A DNA stretch of 5,040 nucleotides, taken from the NCBI GenBank assembly GCA_001751225.1, contig MAXT01000294.1, positions 1-5,040 of the forward strand, given 5' to 3'. Shown here piece by piece: positions 1-5,040 of the stretch. This stretch comes from Desulfuromonadales bacterium C00003107. GTDB lineage: Bacteria > Desulfobacterota > Desulfuromonadia > Desulfuromonadales > Syntrophotaleaceae. How positions within the stretch are numbered: position 1 is the stretch's first letter; each line of letters starts with the position of its first letter. The notes beneath the pieces were generated by a model. The model did not search any database, was not told the origin of the DNA, and saw nothing but the letters and a program-made list of their open reading frames with translations. The translations under genes and the position numbers were made by a program.

Positions 1-1
1 C

Positions 2-496
2 CACAGACCGGTAGTGGCAATACCGGATCCATCCAATATTGAACTGCAGTGCAGGCCATGTCATACTCAGGTAGCACAAATCGTGATCAAGAACCCCAGC
101 AAGCACACAGAAGAAGCCTGCTCCTCCTGTCATTCCGAAAGTCATGGCAGGATACCTGATTGTTCGGAGTGTCACGAAAATCACAGCCCGTCGGTAGAGA
201 TGAATTCGCCGGAATGTCTCGCTTGTCATCCTGTTCACGAGCCTTTGCAGATCGCCTATTCCGGGGAAGTAGAAAAGAACCTGGTATGCGCCGGATGCCA
301 TGATGTGCCGTTTGAGGACCTTAAAACCCATCAGACCAAACATTCGGAATTGGCATGTGCGGAATGTCATCCTACTCATAAAGAACTCATGACCTGTCAG
401 GATTGTCATGGTGACGCGCCTCATAATCCAGCAATACACAAGAAATATCCAAGGTGTGCAGACTGCCACAGCATAGCGCACGATTTGCGCATGTAA
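2..496 (+). CDS. Multihaem c-type cytochrome, C-terminal part (5' end outside window)
   Basis: Electron-transfer protein, expected outside the cytoplasm because c-type haem is attached there. Eight CXXCH haem-binding motifs are visible. Counting from the GTG at 14, their first Cys are at residues 13, 36, 50, 68, 92, 115, 128 and 148, one haem per about 20 residues. Many extra His (for example CHPVH, CHENH, CHPTH) could serve as distal ligands. The motif spacing 23-14-18 in the first half recurs as 23-13-20 in the second, so the protein contains two similar four-haem modules. The reading frame is open to the left edge through codons reading HRPVV, and the GTG at 14 has no Shine-Dalgarno sequence, so I treat the gene as cut by the window; signal peptide and any further haems are not visible. 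It ends at TAA 494-496, before a hairpin. The exact family (cytochrome c3/c7-like or a larger multihaem protein) cannot be fixed from this fragment. Confidence 0.93.
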   Translation, partial: HRPVVAIPDPSNIELQCRPCHTQVAQIVIKNPSKHTEEACSSCHSESHGRIPDCSECHENHSPSVEMNSPECLACHPVHEPLQIAYSGEVEKNLVCAGCHDVPFEDLKTHQTKHSELACAECHPTHKELMTCQDCHGDAPHNPAIHKKYPRCADCHSIAHDLRM

Positions 497-521
497 GCGC
501 AATCAACAGAGAGTTAAGAAT

Positions 522-561
522 GGGGGAGGGGCTTCCTAAAGGCGTCTCCCCCCTTTCTTTT
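522..561 (+). terminator. Rho-independent terminator of the cytochrome gene
   Basis: GGGGGAG at 522-528 pairs with CTCCCCC at 546-552. Further pairs inside the arms (531-534 with 540-543, one of them G-U) lengthen the stem around a short loop near 535-539. A T-rich tail TTTCTTTT follows at 554-561. It lies 25 bases after the cytochrome stop. The T-tract is on the plus-strand side only. The convergent gene ending at 579 would transcribe the same hairpin but without a good T-run, so a bidirectional role is possible but weaker. Confidence 0.75.
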
Positions 562-578
562 GGAAAGGGCTGACCCCT

Positions 579-1688
579 TTAGCGCGATCTGGGTTTTTTC
601 GATGACGGTACGGCCAGGAAGTTCGGTTCGGATCCAGCCTCTGGAAGCTCGGCAGTACTAGTAGCCACCTCCAGGACCTGGACCCGGTTGTTGAAAAAGT
701 CCGCCACTATGAGATTTCCACGAGCGTCAACGGCCGCGCTGGTGGGAAAATTGAACCAGCCGGGACCCCAGCCCCTTCCACCGAATTCGAAAAGGTAGCG
801 GCCGGCGAGGTCATAGACCAGGATAGTCTGTCGCATGTAATCGACAAGAAAGATGCGCTCCCTTTCTTCATCCACAGCAAGGCCCCTTGGACGGCTCATC
901 TTGCCGCGGGAGCCTCCCTTCTGTCCAAAGGAGAAAAGGAAGTTTTCTTCTGGGTCGTAGACATACACCTTGCTGGTCTCCTCGCTGAGAAGGTAGAGGC
1001 GGCCTGCCGTGTCCGTGCAGACTTCGAGTATAAGGACCGGGCTGCTCGGCCTCGACACGGCCTCAGGTCCGAGATCGTGTTTTTCCTTGATGTTCCCCCA
1101 CACCGTGTCCAGTGGTGTCAGGTGCCTCAAGTAATTGCCGTCTCTGTCCAACACAAGGACGCCCCGCGAGTTTATGCCGGCTACGTAAATCCTTCCGTCA
1201 TGGCCAAGGGCCACTCGCCGCGGGATGAAGGTCTCGGCCCCATCGAATCCCCCAAACGTTATTTCTTTGATAAGAAAAAAGGCCGCGTTAAGGATGGTGA
1301 GGCGGGCCGATCTATCATCCTTCCGGCCCTGGCAGATATAGAGGCGGCCATCCTTATCGACATTTACCCCGTATGGTGCATCCACACCCCTGCCCGCTCC
1401 AAGAGAAATACGGGGGAAGAAGTCCGGACCGTAGATAACGATCCGGCCACGCCCCGAGTTGATTACATAGAGCTCCTCCGAGGTACTATCAAAGACGACT
1501 CCAGAGGGACAGGCCAAGGGTGCCCCATGGTCGTCTACAGTCAGGATGACCACAGGCTCGACCGGTAAAGACTCCGCAGAAACGCAGACCGGTCCTATCC
1601 CGGACCCGGCAATAAGCCAGAGCAGCAAGACGCCCGGTAGAAAAAGACAAATGCACTTACGGTGCCGACCAACTCTGTTCATATCCAT
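579..1688 (-). CDS. Exported six-bladed NHL-repeat beta-propeller protein
   Basis: The 369-residue protein has a Sec-type signal peptide: basic start (RVGRHRK, 5-11), hydrophobic core about 12-34 and likely cleavage after VSA (38|39). The mature part is a beta-propeller of six NHL-like blades at roughly 60-98, 102-146, 152-192, 216-256, 265-304 and 313-341. Each repeats a pattern of hydrophobic strand, D-x-x-G-R/N, hydrophobic strand with YV or VAD, then VLVLD/VYVYD and a turn. The last blades match NHL best (RPRGLAVD, then NNRVQVLE). NHL propellers are binding scaffolds, not known enzymes. Secreted forms occur near multihaem cytochrome genes in Desulfobacterota, and a cytochrome gene converges on this one here. 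ATG 1688-1686 is used; ATG 1682-1680 (M3) is an equally good start, and neither has a clear Shine-Dalgarno sequence. The absence is explained if the insertion sequence upstream removed the native leader. The gene is visibly richer in G+C than the transposase next to it. The partner or ligand is unknown. Confidence 0.85.
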   Translation of the reverse strand: MDMNRVGRHRKCICLFLPGVLLLWLIAGSGIGPVCVSAESLPVEPVVILTVDDHGAPLACPSGVVFDSTSEELYVINSGRGRIVIYGPDFFPRISLGAGRGVDAPYGVNVDKDGRLYICQGRKDDRSARLTILNAAFFLIKEITFGGFDGAETFIPRRVALGHDGRIYVAGINSRGVLVLDRDGNYLRHLTPLDTVWGNIKEKHDLGPEAVSRPSSPVLILEVCTDTAGRLYLLSEETSKVYVYDPEENFLFSFGQKGGSRGKMSRPRGLAVDEERERIFLVDYMRQTILVYDLAGRYLFEFGGRGWGPGWFNFPTSAAVDARGNLIVADFFNNRVQVLEVATSTAELPEAGSEPNFLAVPSSKKPRSR

Positions 1689-1692
1689 ATTA
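1682..1692. repeat. Target-site duplication, left copy (11 bp)
   Basis: TATCCATATTA is identical to 4381-4391 and in the same orientation. The match is exactly 11 bp: the bases on either side differ. On the minus strand it contains the first ATG of the propeller gene. Read as the left target-site duplication of the insertion sequence. An 11-bp duplication is in the range known for IS4-type elements. Confidence 0.6.
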
Positions 1693-1778
1693 CCAACAAG
1701 TTGACAATACTAGAGATTTTAATTAATTACACACATATCGAACGGTGGATTTCACAGACGTGATTTCAAAAACCGTAA

Positions 1779-4145
1779 TCAAAATTCAACGAGTCCCCGC
1801 TTGAATTGGTTGCGCAATTTTTCGGGTCTGGGAGGAGCTATTTCAAATCTTAGTTTTAGGCTACCAAGAAATGGAAGGCCCCGGTGGGTTTCCTCATTTA
1901 TCTTGCCAAAAAGATTTTCCAATGCTTGATGTTGCCTTTCCGGATAATGATCCTGCCATTTTAGAATTAATTCATCTTTTACTCGGCAAAGGATGGCATT
2001 TGATCCGATTATAAACTCCGGCCTTAAGGTGCCTATGGTTTTCTTGGTTTCGTTGGGATTTCGAGCTTCCTGGTAATCCTGACAGAGCATTTCGAAAAGT
2101 ATACGAGCCAAAGTCACAACGTAGTAATGAACGTTGATTTTGTGTGGATCGATACCAGGAATATTATCAAAAAAATAGTTGCCGCAAAGATCTTTAATGC
2201 CGTTTTCAATTGTCCATCGAGACCTGTATTCTTCAAGAACATCACTGCTGCCCAAGCCTTTAAGAGTCGAACCAAAACATCGCAATCGACCTGTTGATTC
2301 TTTCCGTTTTAAAACACATTGAAGTGTTTGGTCTGTCTTCTGAATTGGAATTTCAAAAGTTTGTTCCGAATAGGTGTGATCTTCATCATAAAAAAGCCAG
2401 GTGGGGTTGGTTTCCAGGAATGAGTTGATATGTTTTTTGACTCTCTTGTTTTGTTTGATACACATGGTCAGATCAGCTCCTAAACCATCCTTGGGATCGA
2501 CAACAAATTTCCAAATATGTTCGGCAGTATATTCGCTGTCAAGATAAATGTGTTCTACTGCTTGACTTCCCAAAGACTCTTGAAGAAGTTCCAGGATATA
2601 TCTCCTGAGTGTGGTGGTTCCTCTGGCCCTTCCGTTGCGAAATTCAATCGAAATTGGAGCTCCGCTGTCTACATCCCATGCTATATGGGGGCGAAAGCCC
2701 GGAAAGCAAATCTTTCGCTTTGGTGAAGGGCCTTTACCTATGTTTTTAAGTTCTATGTCATCACCGGTATAATCTCGCATTTTGAAATCAAAAGCAATGC
2801 GTTTACCGTCAATTAATCGGTGTTGTTTTGCTGCTTGCGTCAAATATTGGCGCAATTGAAGCAGAGTGGAATCATCGATTGATGCCAGCCCATTCAAAAG
2901 AGAGTCATTGCAAGGCATTGCCACTAAACCAGCCATGAGAGGCAGAGTAAGTTCATGAGTCCGACAAGCTTTGGATACACTAGAAATACCTTCAAGAATT
3001 CTTCCCAGGTTGAGGAGAAGTAATGAGAACCAGCTATAACCTTGATGTGGGTCCAAATCAATCAGCGTAGAAGCCTTCTCAAAGATCTTCAAACGATTCA
3101 AGTAAGGAAGAAAAAGAAAGATACCAGGATTGGCAAGAGGAGCTGATTGCTCGGCCAGGTCTTTGACAAAAGAAATGAACCCCAGATCTAGCCGTATGGA
3201 GCTAACCACAGGCAACTCCTTAGTTGATAGTTCATAAGCGTCCTCGCTTTCGGGTTTCAAGAGCCGTTCAAGGTCTCCCTTAAATTGTGACTGGAACTTA
3301 TCAACGTTCCATCGGGTAAAGATATTGGTCAGACAAGTAGCATTAACATGGATCTTTTTGGACTCCAGGACCTTCAAATAATGGGCCTCGTTTTTTTCCG
3401 GTTTTTGAATTTTGGAAAGGATAATGCGGCCTTCCTCGGCAAAGCCTAATTTGGAATTTCGAAATGAAGACCTGGTTCGATCAACCAGACCTAAAAAACC
3501 CACAGAAAGGAAATTCTTTTTATGTTGTTCAAACGACACCCGTGAGCCCGGATAGCGTTTAGTAATACCTCTGACTCCCATAGTGCGAAAGACTTCTATA
3601 AGAATTTGCAAGCGATCGTCCTTATGAAAAAATACTTCTCTGACAAGTGATTGCGACTGAAGTTGGCAAAGCCGAATCACTTTAAGGTTTAAGGACCAAA
3701 AGTCCACATGCTTATACTGTTTGGTTCCGGCTGCCCAACCGTAGGAGGCATAAAGGTGACGCATGAGCGAAAGCGAAACATTGCAGTTAAACCCCTTTAT
3801 GATAAGGACCATTTTGGTGGCTGGAATCCATGGTCGGGCTTTCTTGAGAACAAAGACCATCCGCTCCACTTCAAGAGGTAAGTCTTCGGTCAATTGTTGA
3901 GAGTCAAGACCAATTAAGCCTGCAGTGCCATATTGATGAAAAGCTGAAAGACTTTTTCGATATGCATATTCAGTCAACCCATAATTTTCGATGACGGTTT
4001 GCATGATAGCCCCATCAACCAATGCACAGCGCAGAGCTTCGTAGCGGATGCATGCGTTGTCAAAGAAGGGGTAAGGGATTTGATTCTGAAGATTTTCATG
4101 AACATCGAGTGTGGTTTGCAGGAAATGCGGGTATATGACTGCCAT
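1779..4145 (-). CDS. Large DDE transposase with tandem N-terminal helix-turn-helix modules
   Basis: This 788-residue protein should cut and join the ends of the element. The catalytic domain is about 445-690. Candidate acidic residues are D453 (IAFDFK), D536 (IYLDSEYT) and E647 in YRSRWTIENGIKDL (640-653), which resembles the IS4-type Y-xx-R-xxx-E signature. The D536-E647 gap of 111 residues contains a strand-rich insert (about 580-615), as in IS4-type enzymes. The N-terminal half has two similar modules of about 104 residues (about 34-137 and 178-279). Each has a helix-turn-helix ending in a GLIGLD or GLVDRT turn, followed by a second helical segment ending in YGW or RWN. Residues 300-440 look helical and I do not recognise them. 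ATG 4145-4143 has a strong Shine-Dalgarno sequence (GGAGGA) five bases upstream. The frame is uninterrupted, so the enzyme may be functional. The length is well above the 400-550 residues usual for the group. Base composition is more A+T-rich than the propeller gene. Confidence 0.9.
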   Translation of the reverse strand: MAVIYPHFLQTTLDVHENLQNQIPYPFFDNACIRYEALRCALVDGAIMQTVIENYGLTEYAYRKSLSAFHQYGTAGLIGLDSQQLTEDLPLEVERMVFVLKKARPWIPATKMVLIIKGFNCNVSLSLMRHLYASYGWAAGTKQYKHVDFWSLNLKVIRLCQLQSQSLVREVFFHKDDRLQILIEVFRTMGVRGITKRYPGSRVSFEQHKKNFLSVGFLGLVDRTRSSFRNSKLGFAEEGRIILSKIQKPEKNEAHYLKVLESKKIHVNATCLTNIFTRWNVDKFQSQFKGDLERLLKPESEDAYELSTKELPVVSSIRLDLGFISFVKDLAEQSAPLANPGIFLFLPYLNRLKIFEKASTLIDLDPHQGYSWFSLLLLNLGRILEGISSVSKACRTHELTLPLMAGLVAMPCNDSLLNGLASIDDSTLLQLRQYLTQAAKQHRLIDGKRIAFDFKMRDYTGDDIELKNIGKGPSPKRKICFPGFRPHIAWDVDSGAPISIEFRNGRARGTTTLRRYILELLQESLGSQAVEHIYLDSEYTAEHIWKFVVDPKDGLGADLTMCIKQNKRVKKHINSFLETNPTWLFYDEDHTYSEQTFEIPIQKTDQTLQCVLKRKESTGRLRCFGSTLKGLGSSDVLEEYRSRWTIENGIKDLCGNYFFDNIPGIDPHKINVHYYVVTLARILFEMLCQDYQEARNPNETKKTIGTLRPEFIIGSNAILCRVKDELILKWQDHYPERQHQALENLFGKINEETHRGLPFLGSLKLRFEIAPPRPEKLRNQFKRGLVEF

Positions 4146-4150
4146 GATGT

Positions 4151-4156
4151 TCCTCC
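4151..4156 (-). promoter_or_regulatory. Shine-Dalgarno sequence of the transposase gene
   Basis: GGAGGA on the minus strand, separated by five bases from ATG 4145-4143. It fixes the transposase start and is the clearest ribosome-binding site in the window. Confidence 0.85.
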
Positions 4157-4160
4157 GTTA

Positions 4161-4178
4161 GTAAAGGCTTTATTTGAG
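4161..4178 (-). repeat. 18-bp motif, copy 1 (downstream of the transposase promoter)
   Basis: Minus-strand CTCAAATAAAGCCTTTAC, matching copy 2 at 17 of 18 positions, same orientation, 45 bp apart. It lies between the proposed -10 and the Shine-Dalgarno sequence, over the expected transcription start, where a bound protein would block transcription. Confidence 0.8.
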
Positions 4179-4180
4179 GA

Positions 4181-4210
4181 ACCATAGCACAAATGGCTAT
4201 ATTATGTAAA
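4181..4210 (-). promoter_or_regulatory. Candidate sigma-70 promoter of the transposase gene
   Basis: On the minus strand a -35 TTTACA (4210-4205, 5 of 6 to TTGACA), an 18-bp spacer and a -10 TATGGT (4186-4181, 4 of 6) preceded by TGC, giving an extended -10. The expected start is near 4174, about 29 bases before the ATG. The -35 overlaps repeat copy 2 and the start region falls in copy 1. Confidence 0.5.
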
Positions 4211-4223
4211 GGTTTTATTTGAG
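4206..4223 (-). repeat. 18-bp motif, copy 2 (over the -35 of the transposase promoter)
   Basis: Minus-strand CTCAAATAAAACCTTTAC, one mismatch to copy 1 and two to the inverted copy 3. It overlaps the -35 hexamer, so binding here would also affect transcription. It could be an operator or a transposase-binding site. Confidence 0.8.
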
Positions 4224-4318
4224 TCGGTCGCAAGCTCTTCAATCACGGCAAACACAACCAACACCTTGTTATCGCTGCTTTTATGGGGTTTACCTGGCAA
4301 ACAGGCTGACGAAACATT

Positions 4319-4336
4319 CTCAAATAATACCTTAAC
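4319..4336 (+). repeat. 18-bp motif, copy 3 (inverted)
   Basis: Plus-strand CTCAAATAATACCTTAAC, 16 of 18 to copy 2 and 15 of 18 to copy 1, in the opposite orientation, 95 bp beyond copy 2 and 44 bp inside the proposed right end. I found no convincing copy in the left end of the element. Confidence 0.65.
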
Positions 4337-4380
4337 GCTTTATAGCGCGGAAAAGAGGGCTGGCTCAAAAAATGTGTAGT

Positions 4381-4391
4381 TATCCATATTA
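4381..4391. repeat. Target-site duplication, right copy (11 bp)
   Basis: TATCCATATTA, identical in sequence and orientation to 1682-1692. With the following base it gives a perfect TATAAT on the minus strand (4393-4388), which before insertion would have lain directly against the start codon of the propeller gene. Confidence 0.6.
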
Positions 4392-4413
4392 TAGTGCGTG
4401 GACTCAGCAATGG

Positions 4414-4620
4414 CTAACATCCTGAAACATGGTAGGTTTTATAGAACATCTCAAAATCACGGCTGAAAGGGGCAACACCCGACAGAAGCCGCTTTTCAAC
4501 CCGGTCGGCATCGTTTACTTGAAATTCTGCCCTCGATTTCTCTGAAATTAATGCACTAAACTCTCTCGGACAAAGGCACCGGGAATCTTCGTATAGCGTA
4601 AGTGGTTGAAAATGCTGCAT
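4414..4620 (-). CDS. Small hypothetical protein (68 residues), doubtful
   Basis: I do not recognise this product. The ORF starts at ATG 4620-4618, with an in-frame stop a few codons upstream, and ends at TAG 4416-4414. A GAAGGA lies 11 bases before the ATG, longer than ideal. The predicted protein is soluble and charged in the middle (residues 27-44 alternate acidic and basic), with no membrane segment, repeat or known motif. In its favour are a promoter-like sequence upstream and its former position directly before the propeller gene, 26 bp from that ATG if the insertion sequence is removed. Against it are its short length and an operator-like palindrome inside the frame (4548-4559). It may instead be the remains of a longer gene. 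Confidence 0.35.
   Translation of the reverse strand: MQHFQPLTLYEDSRCLCPREFSALISEKSRAEFQVNDADRVEKRLLSGVAPFSRDFEMFYKTYHVSGC
4548..4559. promoter_or_regulatory. Operator-like near-palindrome, copy 1
   Basis: TTAATGCACTAA is a palindrome at 10 of 12 positions. With the two preceding bases it is the exact reverse complement of 4663-4676 (14 bp). The two centres are 115 bp apart, close to eleven helical turns. This copy lies inside the doubtful 68-residue ORF. Confidence 0.45.
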
Positions 4621-4662
4621 TTTATGGTTATTCCTTCAATATGAACTTTCAGGAAAATACGG

Positions 4663-4674
4663 TTAGTGCATTAA
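4663..4674. promoter_or_regulatory. Operator-like near-palindrome, copy 2
   Basis: TTAGTGCATTAA, the inverted partner of copy 1. It lies just downstream of a promoter-like -10 on the minus strand, over the expected transcription start, a usual place for repressor binding. The binding protein is unknown; the neighbouring ribbon-helix-helix antitoxin is one guess. Confidence 0.45.
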
Positions 4675-4677
4675 TTA

Positions 4678-4704
4678 AATATACACTTATGACGCCCAAA
4701 TCAA
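4678..4704 (-). promoter_or_regulatory. Weak promoter candidate before the 68-residue ORF
   Basis: Minus-strand TTGATT (4704-4699, 4 of 6) and TATATT (4683-4678, 5 of 6) with a 15-bp spacer, shorter than the optimal 17. The region is A+T-rich, so chance matches are likely. Support comes mainly from the palindrome directly downstream. Confidence 0.3.
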
Positions 4705-4742
4705 ATGTCACCTAACCTAATTTTTAACTGCGCGGTTCGACC

Positions 4743-4852
4743 GGGATCACTCGCCGGAAACATGCGAGGCACTGACGTTGGAAAACCACGAAACCTGATA
4801 CTGGGCACTGACCTGAAATTTAGTCCACGCTGTTTCCGGTCGGGTGAATTCC
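4743..4852 (-). repeat. Imperfect inverted repeat resembling an integron attC site
   Basis: The arms are 4743-4768 and 4827-4852. They share CCGGAAACA (4754-4762) and its complement TGTTTCCGG (4831-4839), flanked by further pairs (TCAC, CG, GCG) with single-base bulges. Read on the minus strand, the first arm begins near a GCTAACAAT box (4861-4853) followed by TTCACCCGACC, which resembles the left half of attC sites (a core ending TAAC, a spacer, then an L-box with an extrahelical base). The matching right core (GTTRRRY) is not where expected: GTCGAAC lies there (4741-4735), and a perfect GTTAGGT occurs only further out (4716-4710). The loop holds a 9-bp direct repeat GGCACTGAC (4768-4776, 4804-4812). 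The inverted repeat itself is certain; the attC reading is tentative. Confidence 0.5.
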
Positions 4853-5040
4853 ATTGTTAGCCGTTTCAGTCTTTCTATAAGATGTTTGTTCGTTTAACTT
4901 TTGCTGTAACCAAAGATTTACCAATGTCTCAATTTTCACACCACATAATTGGGCCTGACTTTCTATTGATGAAAAAAGTTCCAACTCAATCGGTATCGAA
5001 CATGAAATCTTAAAATCTACGTCAGGGACATCGGTATCAA
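4820..5040 (-). CDS. Ribbon-helix-helix (CopG/BrnA-like) antitoxin, C-terminal part
   Basis: An open frame enters from the right edge (first full codon at 5038) and runs 72 codons to TAA 4822-4820, with no start inside the window. The fragment has the pattern of a ribbon-helix-helix DNA-binding domain: a strand FKISCSI (residues 9-15), helix A from PIELELFSS to about 31, a turn CGVK, then helix B ETLVNLWLQQKL (37-48), which closely matches the second helix of CopG- and BrnA-type antitoxins. Such proteins dimerise, bind their own promoter and neutralise a partner toxin, usually encoded directly upstream, here outside the window. The final 20 or so residues, rich in Asn, Thr and Gly, are not part of the fold. 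Their codons form one arm of the attC-like inverted repeat. Another ribbon-helix-helix regulator without a toxin partner is possible. Confidence 0.65.
   Translation of the reverse strand, partial: DTDVPDVDFKISCSIPIELELFSSIESQAQLCGVKIETLVNLWLQQKLNEQTSYRKTETANNGIHPTGNSVD

Larger units (their letters stand above)
1693..4380 (-). mobile_element. Insertion sequence (about 2.69 kb) with one DDE transposase, IS4-like
   Basis: The boundaries are set by the exact 11-bp direct repeats immediately outside (1682-1692 and 4381-4391). The element contains a single intact transposase gene on the minus strand, 86 bp of non-coding DNA on the left and 235 bp on the right. The tips show only weak inverted similarity (ACCAACAAGTT on the left against ACTACACATTT on the right, 6 of 11), so the ends are inferred mainly from the duplication. 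An 11-bp duplication and the D-D-E layout with a long insert before the Glu fit the broad IS4 group. The N-terminal half of the transposase is unusually long, and I cannot place the element in a named subgroup. If the 11-bp repeat were coincidental, the ends would have to be redefined. Confidence 0.6.

Noticed and set aside
14..16. GTG at 14 as the start of the cytochrome gene
   Set aside because: The frame is open to the window edge, there is no Shine-Dalgarno sequence and no signal peptide follows, though haem attachment requires export.
564..580. Second hairpin AAAGGG / CCCTTT between the convergent genes as another terminator
   Set aside because: No T-tract follows directly on either strand, and it overlaps the stop codon of the propeller gene.
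1077..1568. 163-codon plus-strand reading frame
   Set aside because: It lies entirely antisense to the well-supported propeller gene, shows no recognisable motif, and has no ribosome-binding site.
1701..1706. Perfect TTGACA (-35) on the plus strand pointing into the element
   Set aside because: No acceptable -10 is found 15-19 bp downstream, so there is no support for an antisense transcript from here.
2517..2726. 69-codon plus-strand frame inside the transposase gene
   Set aside because: Antisense shadow of the catalytic domain, without recognisable features.
3974..4192. Overlapping frames on both strands at the 5' end of the transposase gene (3974-4192 minus, 3999-4187 plus)
   Set aside because: They overlap the transposase start, where the Shine-Dalgarno sequence serves the transposase ATG; the products resemble nothing known.
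1728..4380. Alternative element ends based on TTACACACAT near 1728 and the inverted ACTACACAT at 4380-4372
   Set aside because: The similarity is short and the flanks give no target duplication, unlike the 11-bp repeat used for the chosen ends.
1755..4465. Inverted 12-bp match with one mismatch (CAGACGTGATTT at 1755-1766 and AAATCACGGCTG at 4454-4465)
   Set aside because: A match of this quality is expected by chance in the regions compared, and it implies ends not supported by flanking repeats.

Overview
This window looks like bacterial chromosome with accessory DNA, most plausibly from an anaerobic respirer of the Desulfobacterota (former Deltaproteobacteria) type. That guess rests on a CXXCH-rich multihaem cytochrome beside an exported NHL beta-propeller protein, plus a large insertion sequence and toxin-antitoxin debris. 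No rRNA or other phylogenetic marker is present, so the assignment is inference.

Layout. Positions 1-496 (+) hold the 3' end of a multihaem c-type cytochrome with eight haem-binding motifs, arranged as two similar four-haem modules; its true start lies left of the window. A terminator hairpin (522-561) follows. Convergent to it is a complete exported six-bladed NHL-type propeller gene (1688-579, minus). Immediately upstream of that start codon lies a 2.69 kb insertion sequence (proposed 1693-4380). It carries one intact 788-residue DDE transposase (4145-1779, minus) and is bracketed by an exact 11-bp direct repeat, TATCCATATTA, read as a target-site duplication. The right-hand 235 bp of the element is non-coding. 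It holds a Shine-Dalgarno sequence, a promoter candidate and three copies of an 18-bp motif, two of which bracket the promoter.

Right of the element (4392-5040) is ordinary DNA again: a doubtful 68-residue ORF (4620-4414, minus) with a promoter-like sequence and two copies of a near-palindromic operator-like motif, then the C-terminal end of a ribbon-helix-helix (CopG/BrnA-like) antitoxin gene entering from the right edge (5040-4820, minus). The last codons of this antitoxin form one arm of an imperfect inverted repeat that resembles an integron attC site.

How the parts fit. The cytochrome and the exported propeller are the kind of pair found in extracellular or periplasmic electron-transfer loci. 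The insertion sequence seems to have landed on the start codon of the propeller gene. The coding region is intact, but its native upstream DNA now lies 2.7 kb away. Any expression of the propeller gene would now depend on read-through from the transposase unit, which points the same way and ends 90 bp upstream without a visible terminator. The most interesting points are this start-codon insertion, the duplicated DNA-binding modules and promoter-bracketing repeats of the element, and the attC-like palindrome at the antitoxin tail.
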